This document shows, in pieces, positions 1-7,650 of a stretch of 64,000 nt of DNA. The first letter of the stretch is position 1, and each line of letters starts with the position of its first letter. The position numbers were made by a program, and so were the translations under genes. The stretch is from NCBI GenBank assembly GCA_004535785.1, contig SPIB01000001.1:1217441-1281440 (forward strand). The letters are read 5' to 3'. The notes below the pieces were generated by a model. It did not search any database. It had not been told where the DNA came from and saw only the letters and a program-made list of their open reading frames with translations. Source of the DNA: Gammaproteobacteria bacterium LSUCC0112 (GTDB lineage: Bacteria > Pseudomonadota > Gammaproteobacteria > Pseudomonadales > Pseudohongiellaceae).

Positions 1-1805
1 TTCAGGTTTTCCATCGACATTTTGTGAGGGAATAAGCCTTCCTCCATGCCCGCCATAAAAACCAGCGGAAACTCCAGGCCTTTGGCGCTATGCAAGGTCA
101 TCAGCTGCACTGCGTCGTCGGACTCACTGGCCTGCGACTCGCCGGCATCCAGCGCAGCCTGATCCAGAAATGCAGCAAGGACATCTGCGTCCCGTGCAGG
201 CGCACCGTCAGCGTCTTCGGTGGACTCCATGCCGCGCCACTCTTCGGCAAAACTGCGCGTCGCGGTGATCAGCTCGTCAAGGTTTTCCAGACGTGCCTGT
301 GCCTTTTCGCCGCCTTCTTTTTCATGGTGCGGGATCAAACCACTGTGTTTGATCACATGGGCCACTTTCTCACCCAATTCAATGCGAGCACAGGCCGTGT
401 CCATCTCATTGATCAGGCGCATAAAGTTCTGAACGGCAGCGGCAGCGCGAGCAGGCAATAATTTGTGATCAATGGTTTTAGTGCAGGCCTGCCAGAGTGA
501 GCTGCCATCCTGTCGCGCCAGATCCCTCAGAATGTCCAGCGTGCGATCACCGATGCCGCGCACCGGTACGTTAATGACACGCTCCATCGCGGTGTCATCA
601 AAACGGTTGATGACTAATCTCAGGTAAGCGAGGGCGTTACGGATTTCAAGGCGATCATAAAAACGTTGACCCCCATAAATCCGATAGGGCATGGCAACAC
701 GCAACAACGCCTCTTCCAATTCGCGCGACTGTGCATTGGAGCGGTACAGAATAGCGGCTTCCGTCAAGCGGTGACCGGTATTCATCCAGTCCTGCAGACG
801 ATCAACAATAAAACGCGCTTCGTCCTGCTCGTTAAAGGCTTCATACAAAGAAATGCACTCGCCTTCGTGCCCGTCAGTCCAAAGCTCTTTGCCAAGACGG
901 CCCTGATTGTTACCAATCAGTTTGTTGGCTGCCTTCAGAATGGTGGAGGTTGAACGGTAATTCTGCTCTAGTTTGATGATTTGGGCACCGGCAAAATCGG
1001 TATTAAACTGCTGGATGTTTTCAATACGCGCGCCGCGCCAGCCATAGATGGACTGGTCATCATCGCCCACCACCATCAAGTGGCTGTTTTTGCCAGCAAG
1101 CACGCGCAGCCAGGCGTACTGGACGGCATTGGTGTCCTGAAACTCGTCCACCAGGATATGCTGGAAACGTTGTTGATAATGCGCCAACAACTCAGGGTTG
1201 TTCAGCCACAACTCATGGGCGCGCAGCAGGATTTCACCAAAGTCCACCATGCCGCCACGCTGACAAGCTTCTTCGTAGGCCTTGTAGACAGTAATCATGG
1301 TGCGCGTGTAGTCGTCACCAAAATGCTCGATATGGCTGGCGCGCAAACCTTCGTCTTTTTGACTGTTGATATACCACTGAATTTGACGTGGCGGCCATTT
1401 CTCATCATTGACGCCAAGGGCTTTGCACAAACGCTTTATCAGACGCAGTTGATCATCACTGTCCAGAATCTGAAAACTTTCTGGTAGATTGGCTTCTCGC
1501 CAGTGTGTGCGCAACAGTCGGTGAGCAAGGCCGTGAAAGGTGCCTACCCACATGCCACCGATAGGCCGCTCGAGTAGTTCTTCGATACGACTGCGCATTT
1601 CACGCGCAGCTTTATTGGTAAAAGTGACCGCCATGATGCCAAACGGCGAAACACCCTCGACCAGCATCAGCCAGGCAATACGGTGCACCAAGACACGGGT
1701 TTTGCCACTGCCTGCACCCGCCAACACCAGCATGCTGGCGGGCGGCGCGGCCACGGCGCGGCGCTGCTCGTCATTGAGGGAATCTAAAAGGTATGAAACG
1801 TCCAT
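1..1805 (-). CDS. uvrD: DNA helicase II UvrD (3' end lost at window edge)
   Basis: SF1 helicase that unwinds DNA 3'-5' in nucleotide excision repair and methyl-directed mismatch repair. About 601 codons are present, starting at the ATG whose complement lies at 1803-1805; the family is about 720 residues, so the C-terminal tail lies outside the window. The N-terminus MDVSYLLDSLN is nearly that of E. coli UvrD. Visible motifs are Walker A AGAGSGKT (residues 29-36), VDEFQDTN (motif II), QSIYGWRGA (motif III), EQNYRS (motif IV) and TLHSAKGLEF near the window edge. These separate it from Rep or PcrA less strictly than the N-terminus does. The gene faces away from gcdH. Confidence 0.95.
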   Translation of the reverse strand, partial: MDVSYLLDSLNDEQRRAVAAPPASMLVLAGAGSGKTRVLVHRIAWLMLVEGVSPFGIMAVTFTNKAAREMRSRIEELLERPIGGMWVGTFHGLAHRLLRTHWREANLPESFQILDSDDQLRLIKRLCKALGVNDEKWPPRQIQWYINSQKDEGLRASHIEHFGDDYTRTMITVYKAYEEACQRGGMVDFGEILLRAHELWLNNPELLAHYQQRFQHILVDEFQDTNAVQYAWLRVLAGKNSHLMVVGDDDQSIYGWRGARIENIQQFNTDFAGAQIIKLEQNYRSTSTILKAANKLIGNNQGRLGKELWTDGHEGECISLYEAFNEQDEARFIVDRLQDWMNTGHRLTEAAILYRSNAQSRELEEALLRVAMPYRIYGGQRFYDRLEIRNALAYLRLVINRFDDTAMERVINVPVRGIGDRTLDILRDLARQDGSSLWQACTKTIDHKLLPARAAAAVQNFMRLINEMDTACARIELGEKVAHVIKHSGLIPHHEKEGGEKAQARLENLDELITATRSFAEEWRGMESTEDADGAPARDADVLAAFLDQAALDAGESQASESDDAVQLMTLHSAKGLEFPLVFMAGMEEGLFPHKMSMENL

Positions 1806-2019
1806 GGCGGTATGATAGCAGCCCGGCTGCGATCTGGCTCTGTGAAATCAACGTAAGAAACGACAGCAGCTTGTCGCTCCCATCCTTCCGACAGACGGCT
1901 TGCTGGTAATTACGCTTTTTCCGCCGCAGTCATACTGATAAACTACTGAGCCTTCGCTCGGTAACCAATGTTTGATCCGGGACGCAGCCCATACACGACA
2001 CGTTAGCCAGGAGTAGATT

Positions 2020-3207
2020 ATGTCTGCAAAATCAGACAACGCACCTTTTGACTGGAAGGACCCATTTCTGTTCGAAGAACTTTTGACAGAAGAAGAACGC
2101 ATGATCCGTGATGCTGCCCGTCAGTATTGCCAGGAAAAATTGCTGCCACGCGTGCGTGATGCGTACCGCAAAGAACAAACCGATCCGGCGATTTTCCGTG
2201 AGATGGGCGAGTTGGGCCTACTCGGTCCGGCACTCGACGGTTACGGTTGCACCGGCACCAATTACGTCAGTTATGGCTTGATTGCGCGTGAAGTTGAAGC
2301 CGTTGACTCAGGTTACCGCTCCATGTTCAGTGTACAGTCTTCGCTGGTTATGCACCCGATTCACGCCTTTGGCAGCGAAGAGCAGAAGCAGAAATTCCTG
2401 CCCAAACTCGCCAGCGGCGAATTTATCGGTTGTTTCGGTTTGACGGAGCCAGACCATGGTTCTGATCCGGGCAGCATGGTCACCCGTGCGCGCACAGTCC
2501 CGGGCGGATACAGCCTGAGCGGCGCCAAAAACTGGATCAGCAACTCACCGTTTGCTGATGTGTTTATCGTATGGGCTAAAAACGACGACGGCATTATCAA
2601 AGGCTTCATCCTTGAAAAAGGCATGAAAGGCCTGTCCGCTCCGAAAATTGAAGGCAAGCTGGCGCTGCGCGCATCAGTCACCGGCGAAATCGTGATGGAC
2701 GAAGTATTTGTGCCTGAAGAAAACATGCTGCCACACGTTGAAGGTTTGAAAGGCCCGTTCAGCTGCCTGAACTCTGCCCGTCTGGGCATCGCGTGGGGTG
2801 CCCTTGGTGCTGCAGAAACCTGCTGGCACGCTGCACGTCAGTATGTGCTGGATCGTAAACAGTTTGGTCGTCCATTGGCAGCCAATCAGCTGATCCAGAA
2901 AAAACTGGCCATCATGCAGACCGACATCAATCTCGCGCTGCTCGGCTGTCTGCAAGCCACTCGCTTAAAGGATCAGGGCAAACTCGGTATCCCGACCATC
3001 TCCCTGCTGAAGCGTAACAACTGTCTGAAGGCGCTGGATGTAGCACGTGAAGCGCGCGACATGCTGGGCGGCAACGGCATCTCCGATGAGTACCCGGTGA
3101 TGCGTCACATGCAAAACCTCGAAGTGGTGAACACTTACGAAGGCACGCAGGACATTCACGCGCTGATTCTGGGTCGGGCACAAACCGGCATTCAGGCGTT
3201 TTTCTGA
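2020..3207 (+). CDS. gcdH: Glutaryl-CoA dehydrogenase
   Basis: FAD-dependent acyl-CoA dehydrogenase that oxidises and decarboxylates glutaryl-CoA to crotonyl-CoA in lysine, hydroxylysine and tryptophan breakdown; cytoplasmic. It is 395 residues, the normal length. The catalytic base is Glu374 in [11 protein letters not shown]. The substrate-side [28 protein letters not shown] and DMLGGNGI segments are characteristic of GCDH rather than of short-chain acyl-CoA dehydrogenases. The ATG follows AGGAGTAGATT, a clear ribosome-binding site. It stands alone, with 214 bp to uvrD in which I see no convincing promoter. A kynureninase at 49.5 kb would be compatible with tryptophan-derived glutaryl-CoA, but no linking genes are in the window. 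Confidence 0.95.
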   Translation: MSAKSDNAPFDWKDPFLFEELLTEEERMIRDAARQYCQEKLLPRVRDAYRKEQTDPAIFREMGELGLLGPALDGYGCTGTNYVSYGLIAREVEAVDSGYRSMFSVQSSLVMHPIHAFGSEEQKQKFLPKLASGEFIGCFGLTEPDHGSDPGSMVTRARTVPGGYSLSGAKNWISNSPFADVFIVWAKNDDGIIKGFILEKGMKGLSAPKIEGKLALRASVTGEIVMDEVFVPEENMLPHVEGLKGPFSCLNSARLGIAWGALGAAETCWHAARQYVLDRKQFGRPLAANQLIQKKLAIMQTDINLALLGCLQATRLKDQGKLGIPTISLLKRNNCLKALDVAREARDMLGGNGISDEYPVMRHMQNLEVVNTYEGTQDIHALILGRAQTGIQAFF

Positions 3208-3209
3208 TT

Positions 3210-3264
3210 TTTTGAGTCGGGGTCGGAGCGATCAAAAATTGATCCCTCCGACCCCAACTCAAAA
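3210..3264. repeat. REP-like long palindrome after gcdH
   Basis: Arms at 3214-3233 and 3241-3260 are complementary at 18 of 20 positions, with a 7-nt AAAAATT loop; the pairing continues outward through TTTT/AAAA. The core reads GGGGTCGGAG...CTCCGACCCC. It lies just after the gcdH stop and ends 20 bp before msrB, whose ribosome-binding site AAGGAGG follows it. It could act as an intrinsic terminator for gcdH, since the arm is preceded by a T-run. The GGGGTC core is also the kind of palindrome mobilised by REP-associated tyrosine transposases, one relative of which lies at 60-61 kb. Confidence 0.7.
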
Positions 3265-3284
3265 CTGTAAAAGGAGGCGCTGTA

Positions 3285-3767
3285 ATGAACCGAAGACGTT
3301 TTATTTCGTGTGCCGCATCAACAGGCTTGTTGCTGACCGGCGGGGTTGGGCACGTGCTTGCCAACGATGCCCCTCCAATCGACACACTACACCTCACCGA
3401 CGAACAATGGCGCGCGCGCCTGACGCCTGAGCAATACGCGGTGCTGCGCTACTCTGAAACCGAATATGCCGGCACTAGCCAGCTGAATCATGAATACCGG
3501 GCAGGCATTTATGTTTGCGCGGGCTGTGACCTGCCATTGTTTAAATCCGAGTGGAAATACGATAGCCGCACTGGGTGGCCGAGTTATTGGGACGTTATCC
3601 ACGAACACGTAACAACACGAAAAATGATTTATGCGTACAGGGCGCCCGTAGAATACCGATGCGCACGTTGTGATGGGCATCACGGCCATATTTTTAATGA
3701 CGGTCCACAACCCACCGGGCTACGATATTGTAGCAATGGCACTGCGTTAACGTTTGTACCCGCTTGA
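3285..3767 (+). CDS. msrB: Exported peptide-methionine (R)-S-oxide reductase MsrB
   Basis: Reduces the R-epimer of methionine sulfoxide in oxidised proteins. It is 160 residues. The N-terminus MNRRRFISCAASTG has a twin-arginine motif followed by a hydrophobic stretch to about residue 26, so export by Tat to the periplasm is inferred. The zinc cysteines are two CxxC pairs, C78/C81 and C126/C129. The catalytic cysteine is C149 in GLRYCSNG. TGWPS (97-100) and HHGHIFNDGP are family signatures. The start follows AAAAGGAGGCGCTGTA. The stop is 3 bp from the end of the convergent soxR remnant. There is no msrA beside it. Confidence 0.93.
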   Translation: MNRRRFISCAASTGLLLTGGVGHVLANDAPPIDTLHLTDEQWRARLTPEQYAVLRYSETEYAGTSQLNHEYRAGIYVCAGCDLPLFKSEWKYDSRTGWPSYWDVIHEHVTTRKMIYAYRAPVEYRCARCDGHHGHIFNDGPQPTGLRYCSNGTALTFVPA

Positions 3768-3770
3768 AAT

Positions 3771-4101
3771 TTATTCTGTCATCGCGTCCAGAATGACGGG
3801 ACCCACATGATTCTCTCCAAGAATGTCTCCCGGGTTGTAAAGCGGGCAGGTTTCCATGGACAAGCATCCGCATCCGATACAACCCGTCAGAGACTCGTTA
3901 AGCAGCTGAAGTTTCCTTATGCGTTGCTCAAGTTGGTGATGCCAACGCTGTGCAAGTTGCTCCCAATCACGTTTGTTGGGTGCCTTGTGTCTGGGTAGTT
4001 TCTCAAATGCCTGCTGAATTTCTGCGAGACTGACCCCGAGCTGTCACAGCAAGGCCTGTCCGGGCTGCAATCTGTCCCGGCGAAAGAAGCTGGCGATCCA
4101 T
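3771..4101 (-). pseudogene. soxR: soxR remnant with internal deletion
   Basis: SoxR is a MerR-family redox sensor with a [2Fe-2S] cluster. The C-terminal half is intact and includes the cluster ligands CIGCGCLSMETC, then PLYNPGDILGE and a TAA stop at 3771. The N-terminus MDRQLLSPGQIAARTGLAVTA is also SoxR-like and follows AGGAGTCTGAAT. Between the two, at about 4040-4045, the frame changes and the HYES-to-helix-4 region of roughly 40 residues is missing. The fused frames total about 110 codons against about 150 in the family. The missing piece holds most of the wing and the core of the winged helix-turn-helix, so DNA binding should be lost. An assembly error is the alternative. Confidence 0.85.
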
Positions 4102-4138
4102 ATTCAGACTCCTCAAAAAATCTAAATGACACCGCTTT

Positions 4139-4158
4139 ACCTGAACCATGGTCCAGGT
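4139..4158. promoter_or_regulatory. MerR/SoxR-type operator palindrome
   Basis: ACCTGAACCATGGTCCAGGT is a 20-bp palindrome with a single mismatched pair. It sits between the divergent soxR and VOC remnants, 38 bp before the soxR start and 58 bp before the VOC start. MerR-family operators are dyads of this size between -35 and -10 boxes, so it is the likely SoxR site controlling the divergent pair. I do not see clean -35 and -10 boxes around it. Confidence 0.5.
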
Positions 4159-4215
4159 TTTAGCATGAGTTCGACATTTTTCAACATCCGGTGATTCAAT
4201 TGAAGGAGAGTTCGA

Positions 4216-4445
4216 CATGGTAAGATTTGGACATGTGAATATTTTTGTAAAAGATCTGACAAAGGCACTGGCTTTTTACCAGGCAGCGATGCCGCACTGG
4301 TCTGTTCTCAGGAAAGGCGCAGGCGATTGGTATGGCTCACCTCGCATTTGAGATCTCCAATATGGATGCGCTTGTCTATCGGTTGCAGAATGCCGGTTTT
4401 GAGCCGTGTAACCTTGGTGCGGATGAGCCATTCAGCCGCAACGTC
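4216..4445 (+). pseudogene. VOC-fold (glyoxalase/dioxygenase family) gene remnant
   Basis: The ATG at 4216 opens MVRFGHVNIFVKDLTKALAFY, a typical beta-alpha start of a vicinal-oxygen-chelate protein, and reads to DWYG before reaching a stop at 4339-4341. The next frame continues the same family with AHLAFEISNMDALVYRLQNAG and GADEPFSRN. About 30 residues between the two blocks are missing at about 4333 and the frame is shifted. The 3' end, normally a YFIDPDGF-type metal-ligand strand, is replaced at about 4440 by the opposite-strand sco remnant. The original substrate is unknown. Adjacency to soxR suggests it was a SoxR target. Confidence 0.7.
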
Positions 4446-4751
4446 CGGACGAGACGCTGCAAGCAAGTCTTTCAGTTTTGCCATTTCAACCAGCGCCGTA
4501 GGGCAAATATCAGGACAGTCGGTAAATCCGAAATAGAGGAGTGACCATGTACCCTCAAAATCTGAGCGTGAAAAAGCACGCGCATGACCGTCCAGCAATG
4601 CAAACTCTGGCAGTACCCGTGGTTGTTGGAGGACAAAACCATTGATTTCCGGTACTGGAATGTCAGTCGATTCATCAACGACAAATACCTGTCTGGCAGT
4701 CATGGCCCCAACACTGCCAACCACCAAAAAAACAATAACAATCAGTAACTT
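4440..4751 (-). pseudogene. Sco1/SenC-type copper chaperone, truncated
   Basis: Sco proteins deliver copper to the CuA site of cytochrome c oxidase from the periplasmic side of the membrane. The frame shows a membrane anchor (LLIVIVFLVVGSVGAM), then the thioredoxin-like start FALLDGHARAFSRSDFEGTW, LLYFGFTDCPDICPTALVEM with the CxxxC copper ligands, and ends at about RPDVAAEW. After that the sequence is the antisense of the VOC remnant, so the second half including the copper-binding histidine is lost. No ATG or GTG start precedes the anchor: TAA lies directly before it at 4752-4754. The upstream neighbour is a PCu(A)C chaperone, the usual partner. Confidence 0.75.
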
Positions 4752-4762
4752 TTATACGGTGC

Positions 4763-5335
4763 TCAACGGGCATCCCTTACAGTAAATAAAACATCCCGGA
4801 CGCCGGCGTTTTCGAACACCAGCGTGACAATCACTGACTCGCCAGGAATAAAGGTTGCCGGGATGTCAATAAACATAAGGTGGTGTCCTCCGGACGCCAG
4901 CTGTACAACACTGTCCGCGGGTACGGGCAGCGTGTCCAGACGCGACATGCGCATCATCCCGGATTGTTCCCGGGTGGTATGAATCTCAACATGACGCGCT
5001 TTGTCGGAGCGCGCGGCCAGTAACACATCATCGTTGCCGAGATTTCGAATATCCACATAGGCCGCTGCGGTCATTGCGCCGGGCGGGGTCGCGCGTACCC
5101 AAGCGTCAGTAAACGTAAACTGATCGTCGTTGATGCCGGAAGCACCTGCATTGCGCGCAAACTCCTCGGTTACAAACTCTTGTGCCGAAATATCGCCGAC
5201 GATTAAACGGGCCAACGCTGCAGCGACCAATATCACAATAAAAACGAGCACAGCCCAGCCCACAACAATGCCTTTTTCAATGCGATTGGTAACATCAGGA
5301 TTGATTGGTCTAAACGTTTGCATGACACGCGTCAC
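4763..5335 (-). CDS. Membrane-anchored PCu(A)C copper chaperone
   Basis: Periplasmic copper-binding protein of the DUF461 family that delivers Cu(I) for cytochrome oxidase assembly. The 190 residues hold a short cytoplasmic start, one membrane helix (about 23-46) and a cupredoxin-like domain. The copper motif H-x10-M-x21-H-x-M is exact: H119, M130, H152, M154. The listed start is GTG at 5335; an ATG 12 bp downstream (MQTFRPINPD) is equally possible, as neither has a good ribosome-binding site. The broken sco gene follows 11 bp after the stop. The copper delivery pair has therefore probably lost one member here. Confidence 0.85.
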   Translation of the reverse strand: MTRVMQTFRPINPDVTNRIEKGIVVGWAVLVFIVILVAAALARLIVGDISAQEFVTEEFARNAGASGINDDQFTFTDAWVRATPPGAMTAAAYVDIRNLGNDDVLLAARSDKARHVEIHTTREQSGMMRMSRLDTLPVPADSVVQLASGGHHLMFIDIPATFIPGESVIVTLVFENAGVRDVLFTVRDAR

Positions 5336-5422
5336 TATGATTGATCAACTCAGTTGTAGTCTAATCCTGCCATCCGGCGTGAGCCATGTGGCATATTGCC
5401 GCGTCCTGATGAGAGTCTGGCC

Positions 5423-6367
5423 TCAGACCCCAATGACTACGCCCACAAACACGGCCAGACCTACCCAGTGATTATTGAGGAACGCTCTGAAACAGGCATC
5501 GGGTTGACGATCGCGGATCAACAATTGCTGATAAACAAGCAAGATACTGGCGGCAAATACGCCGAGGTAGTACCAGAGATTCAGCCCTGAAGAGCGGCCA
5601 ACCAACAACAGCGCCAAAACAAACATGCCCTGCAGCATACCAATCATGACTTTGTCGGCATCACCGAACAGAATGGCAGTCGACTTGACGCCGATTTGCA
5701 GGTCGTACTCACGGTCCACCATAGCGTATTGGGTATCGTAGGCTACCGTCCAAAGGCAGTTGGCAACATAAAGAACCCAGGCAATCGCCGGCAACGTTTC
5801 AGTCTGCGCGGTAAAGGCCATCAGAATACCCCAAGAGAACGCCATACCCAGGACTACCTGAGGCAAATGGGTGTAGCGCTTCATGAAGGGATACAAAAAC
5901 GTTAACGCCACGGCGCCCAGAGACAACAGCATCGTCATGGTATTCAGGAACAGCAGCAAGACCGCGGACAGCAGGCACAACACCAAAAAGCAGACAAACG
6001 CTTCCCGACGCGAGACCTGTCCCGTCACGATGGCACGACCTTCTGTCCGTTTCACCTGGCCATCCACCGCCGCATCAGCAAAATCGTTGATACAGCAGCC
6101 CGCCGATCGCATCAACCAGGTGCCCAACGCAAAAATCAGGATCAGGTGCCAATCTGGCCATCCCCCGGCTGCCAGCCAGAGAGCTGACAGCGTAGGCCAT
6201 AACAGCAGGTAGGTTCCGATGGGTTTGTTGGCTCGCGTCAGCAGAATAAAAGCCGGCGCGCGGGCGTACGCAACCGGAAAGGTACGCGCAAGCCATCGAT
6301 CGGATTTATTGACTAAAACCCGAAGTTGCGCTCGAATGTCATGCCAAACGTCGATGGGAGGACGCAT
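5423..6367 (-). CDS. ubiA: 4-hydroxybenzoate polyprenyltransferase UbiA
   Basis: Inner-membrane enzyme joining the polyprenyl chain to 4-hydroxybenzoate in ubiquinone synthesis. It has 314 residues from MRPPIDVWHD, with about eight hydrophobic helices. Both Mg-diphosphate motifs are present: NDFADAAVD (N94-D102) and DTQYAMVDREYD (D211-D222). The start is the ATG that shares one base with the TAA stop of the upstream HDOD gene (TAATG), which indicates translational coupling. A longer frame reaches 6439 but would overlap that gene. No ubiC is adjacent. Confidence 0.95.
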   Translation of the reverse strand: MRPPIDVWHDIRAQLRVLVNKSDRWLARTFPVAYARAPAFILLTRANKPIGTYLLLWPTLSALWLAAGGWPDWHLILIFALGTWLMRSAGCCINDFADAAVDGQVKRTEGRAIVTGQVSRREAFVCFLVLCLLSAVLLLFLNTMTMLLSLGAVALTFLYPFMKRYTHLPQVVLGMAFSWGILMAFTAQTETLPAIAWVLYVANCLWTVAYDTQYAMVDREYDLQIGVKSTAILFGDADKVMIGMLQGMFVLALLLVGRSSGLNLWYYLGVFAASILLVYQQLLIRDRQPDACFRAFLNNHWVGLAVFVGVVIGV

Positions 6368-7650
6368 TAATGAGCCATTTGGTCTGCAATTGATCGTACG
6401 TCCGCCGAGTTCACCAGTTTTTGAATGGCTTCTTCGCATTTCACAGCGTCAAGGCCAAGCCGTTGATAGAGGTCGCTACTGATTGGCTCGGGCGGGGCAT
6501 CGCCAATACCGTGCTGGCGAAGCAGTCTCATGGACAGGTAAATCAGGTTGGCATACACCGCGTGTGGCCCCTGATAGGTGCCGTCCTGTTGGTAACGCAA
6601 GGCAATACAGACTTCTTCGGGCATGTTCCAGGCTTGCATCAACCAGGCACTGATCTGCTCACGGCTGATCCCAATCAAATGGTTTTCCAGCGCAACATGG
6701 CTGATCGCCGGGTTGGCCTCCATGTAACGGCAGATACTGGTGAAATGCGGCGGGAAGGTGTGCGCCAGAATCAGATAACCAAAATTGTGTAACAGGCCAG
6801 CCAGATACATCATGCCCTGGCGGGGTCGTTTACTGACCGGCATCTGCCTTGCCAGTGCTTCTACCGCCGTCGAACAGTACACGGCCTGCAACCAATAGGG
6901 CGTAAAACCATCAGCAGCTTCTTTTGGCAATGTAACTGAACGGCCGAGAATCAGGCCCACAGCCAGATTGCTGACCAAATCAAAACCCAGAACACGCACG
7001 ATAGCATCCTGTACTGAGCGGATTTTTCCGGGTGCCGCATAATAGGGTGACGATGCCCAGCTCACTACTTGAGCGGCAAGACTTGGATCGGCTTCCACAA
7101 TGCTGGTGAGCTCGTTTACGGTGGCGTTCGGATTGGCACGTAATTGCATGATGCGGTTTGCCGTCGCTGACAGCGGCGGAATCTCGAGCGTTTCATCCAG
7201 ACGTTGTTTGATCCGCAAGGACGTGAAGTTGCCGATGGAATCATGAATTCTTTTTGAGTCTTCCCCCGCATCCGGAAGATCGAATCGCAGTTTTGTTGTC
7301 GGCACCGCAAACTCGAGGTGACGCACATGCTGACCCTGATTGTGAATCGTGTCGCGCAGCCCCCCCAAGGTGCCGCCTTGAGAATCGACTACCAGGTTGC
7401 CCTTGCCGGCAAGACTGGTGTCCACAAAAGTCGGTAGCATATAAAAATTTTCACTGCCGGTGATCAGAGTCAATCGACGGCTGCGAGAGGCTTTCTCAAT
7501 ATCGTGGGGTGACATCGGCAACAATTTGCGCTGCGCATGTGTTTGCAGGCTGTTCAAGTCCAGCATCGCATTGGCCGCCAGGATACACTGCGCGATCCCA
7601 AGGTCATCCTGTACTAGAACACAACGCACTACTAATAAGGATTCAGACAT
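6367..7650 (-). CDS. HDOD-domain protein with YbaK-like N-terminal half
   Basis: 427 residues. Residues about 150-420 form an HDOD domain, a catalytically degenerate HD fold found in signalling proteins: LEIPPLSATANRIMQL, VEADPSLAAQVV, LLHNFGYLILAH and a C-terminal helical part. Residues about 5-130 (MLDLNSLQTHAQRKLLP..., LPTFVDTSLAG, LVVDSQGG) resemble the YbaK/aminoacyl-tRNA editing fold. This is a recognised but uncommon pairing. There is no GGDEF, EAL or kinase domain, so the output is unknown. The start overlaps recG's stop by 8 bp and its own stop overlaps ubiA by 1 bp, so it is embedded in the operon. Confidence 0.8.
   Translation of the reverse strand: MSESLLVVRCVLVQDDLGIAQCILAANAMLDLNSLQTHAQRKLLPMSPHDIEKASRSRRLTLITGSENFYMLPTFVDTSLAGKGNLVVDSQGGTLGGLRDTIHNQGQHVRHLEFAVPTTKLRFDLPDAGEDSKRIHDSIGNFTSLRIKQRLDETLEIPPLSATANRIMQLRANPNATVNELTSIVEADPSLAAQVVSWASSPYYAAPGKIRSVQDAIVRVLGFDLVSNLAVGLILGRSVTLPKEAADGFTPYWLQAVYCSTAVEALARQMPVSKRPRQGMMYLAGLLHNFGYLILAHTFPPHFTSICRYMEANPAISHVALENHLIGISREQISAWLMQAWNMPEEVCIALRYQQDGTYQGPHAVYANLIYLSMRLLRQHGIGDAPPEPISSDLYQRLGLDAVKCEEAIQKLVNSADVRSIADQMAH

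Noticed and set aside
4332-4544. Open frame starting MAHLAFEISN as an independent gene
   Set aside because: It is the internal part of a VOC-fold gene whose true start is at 4216; its later half is antisense to sco.
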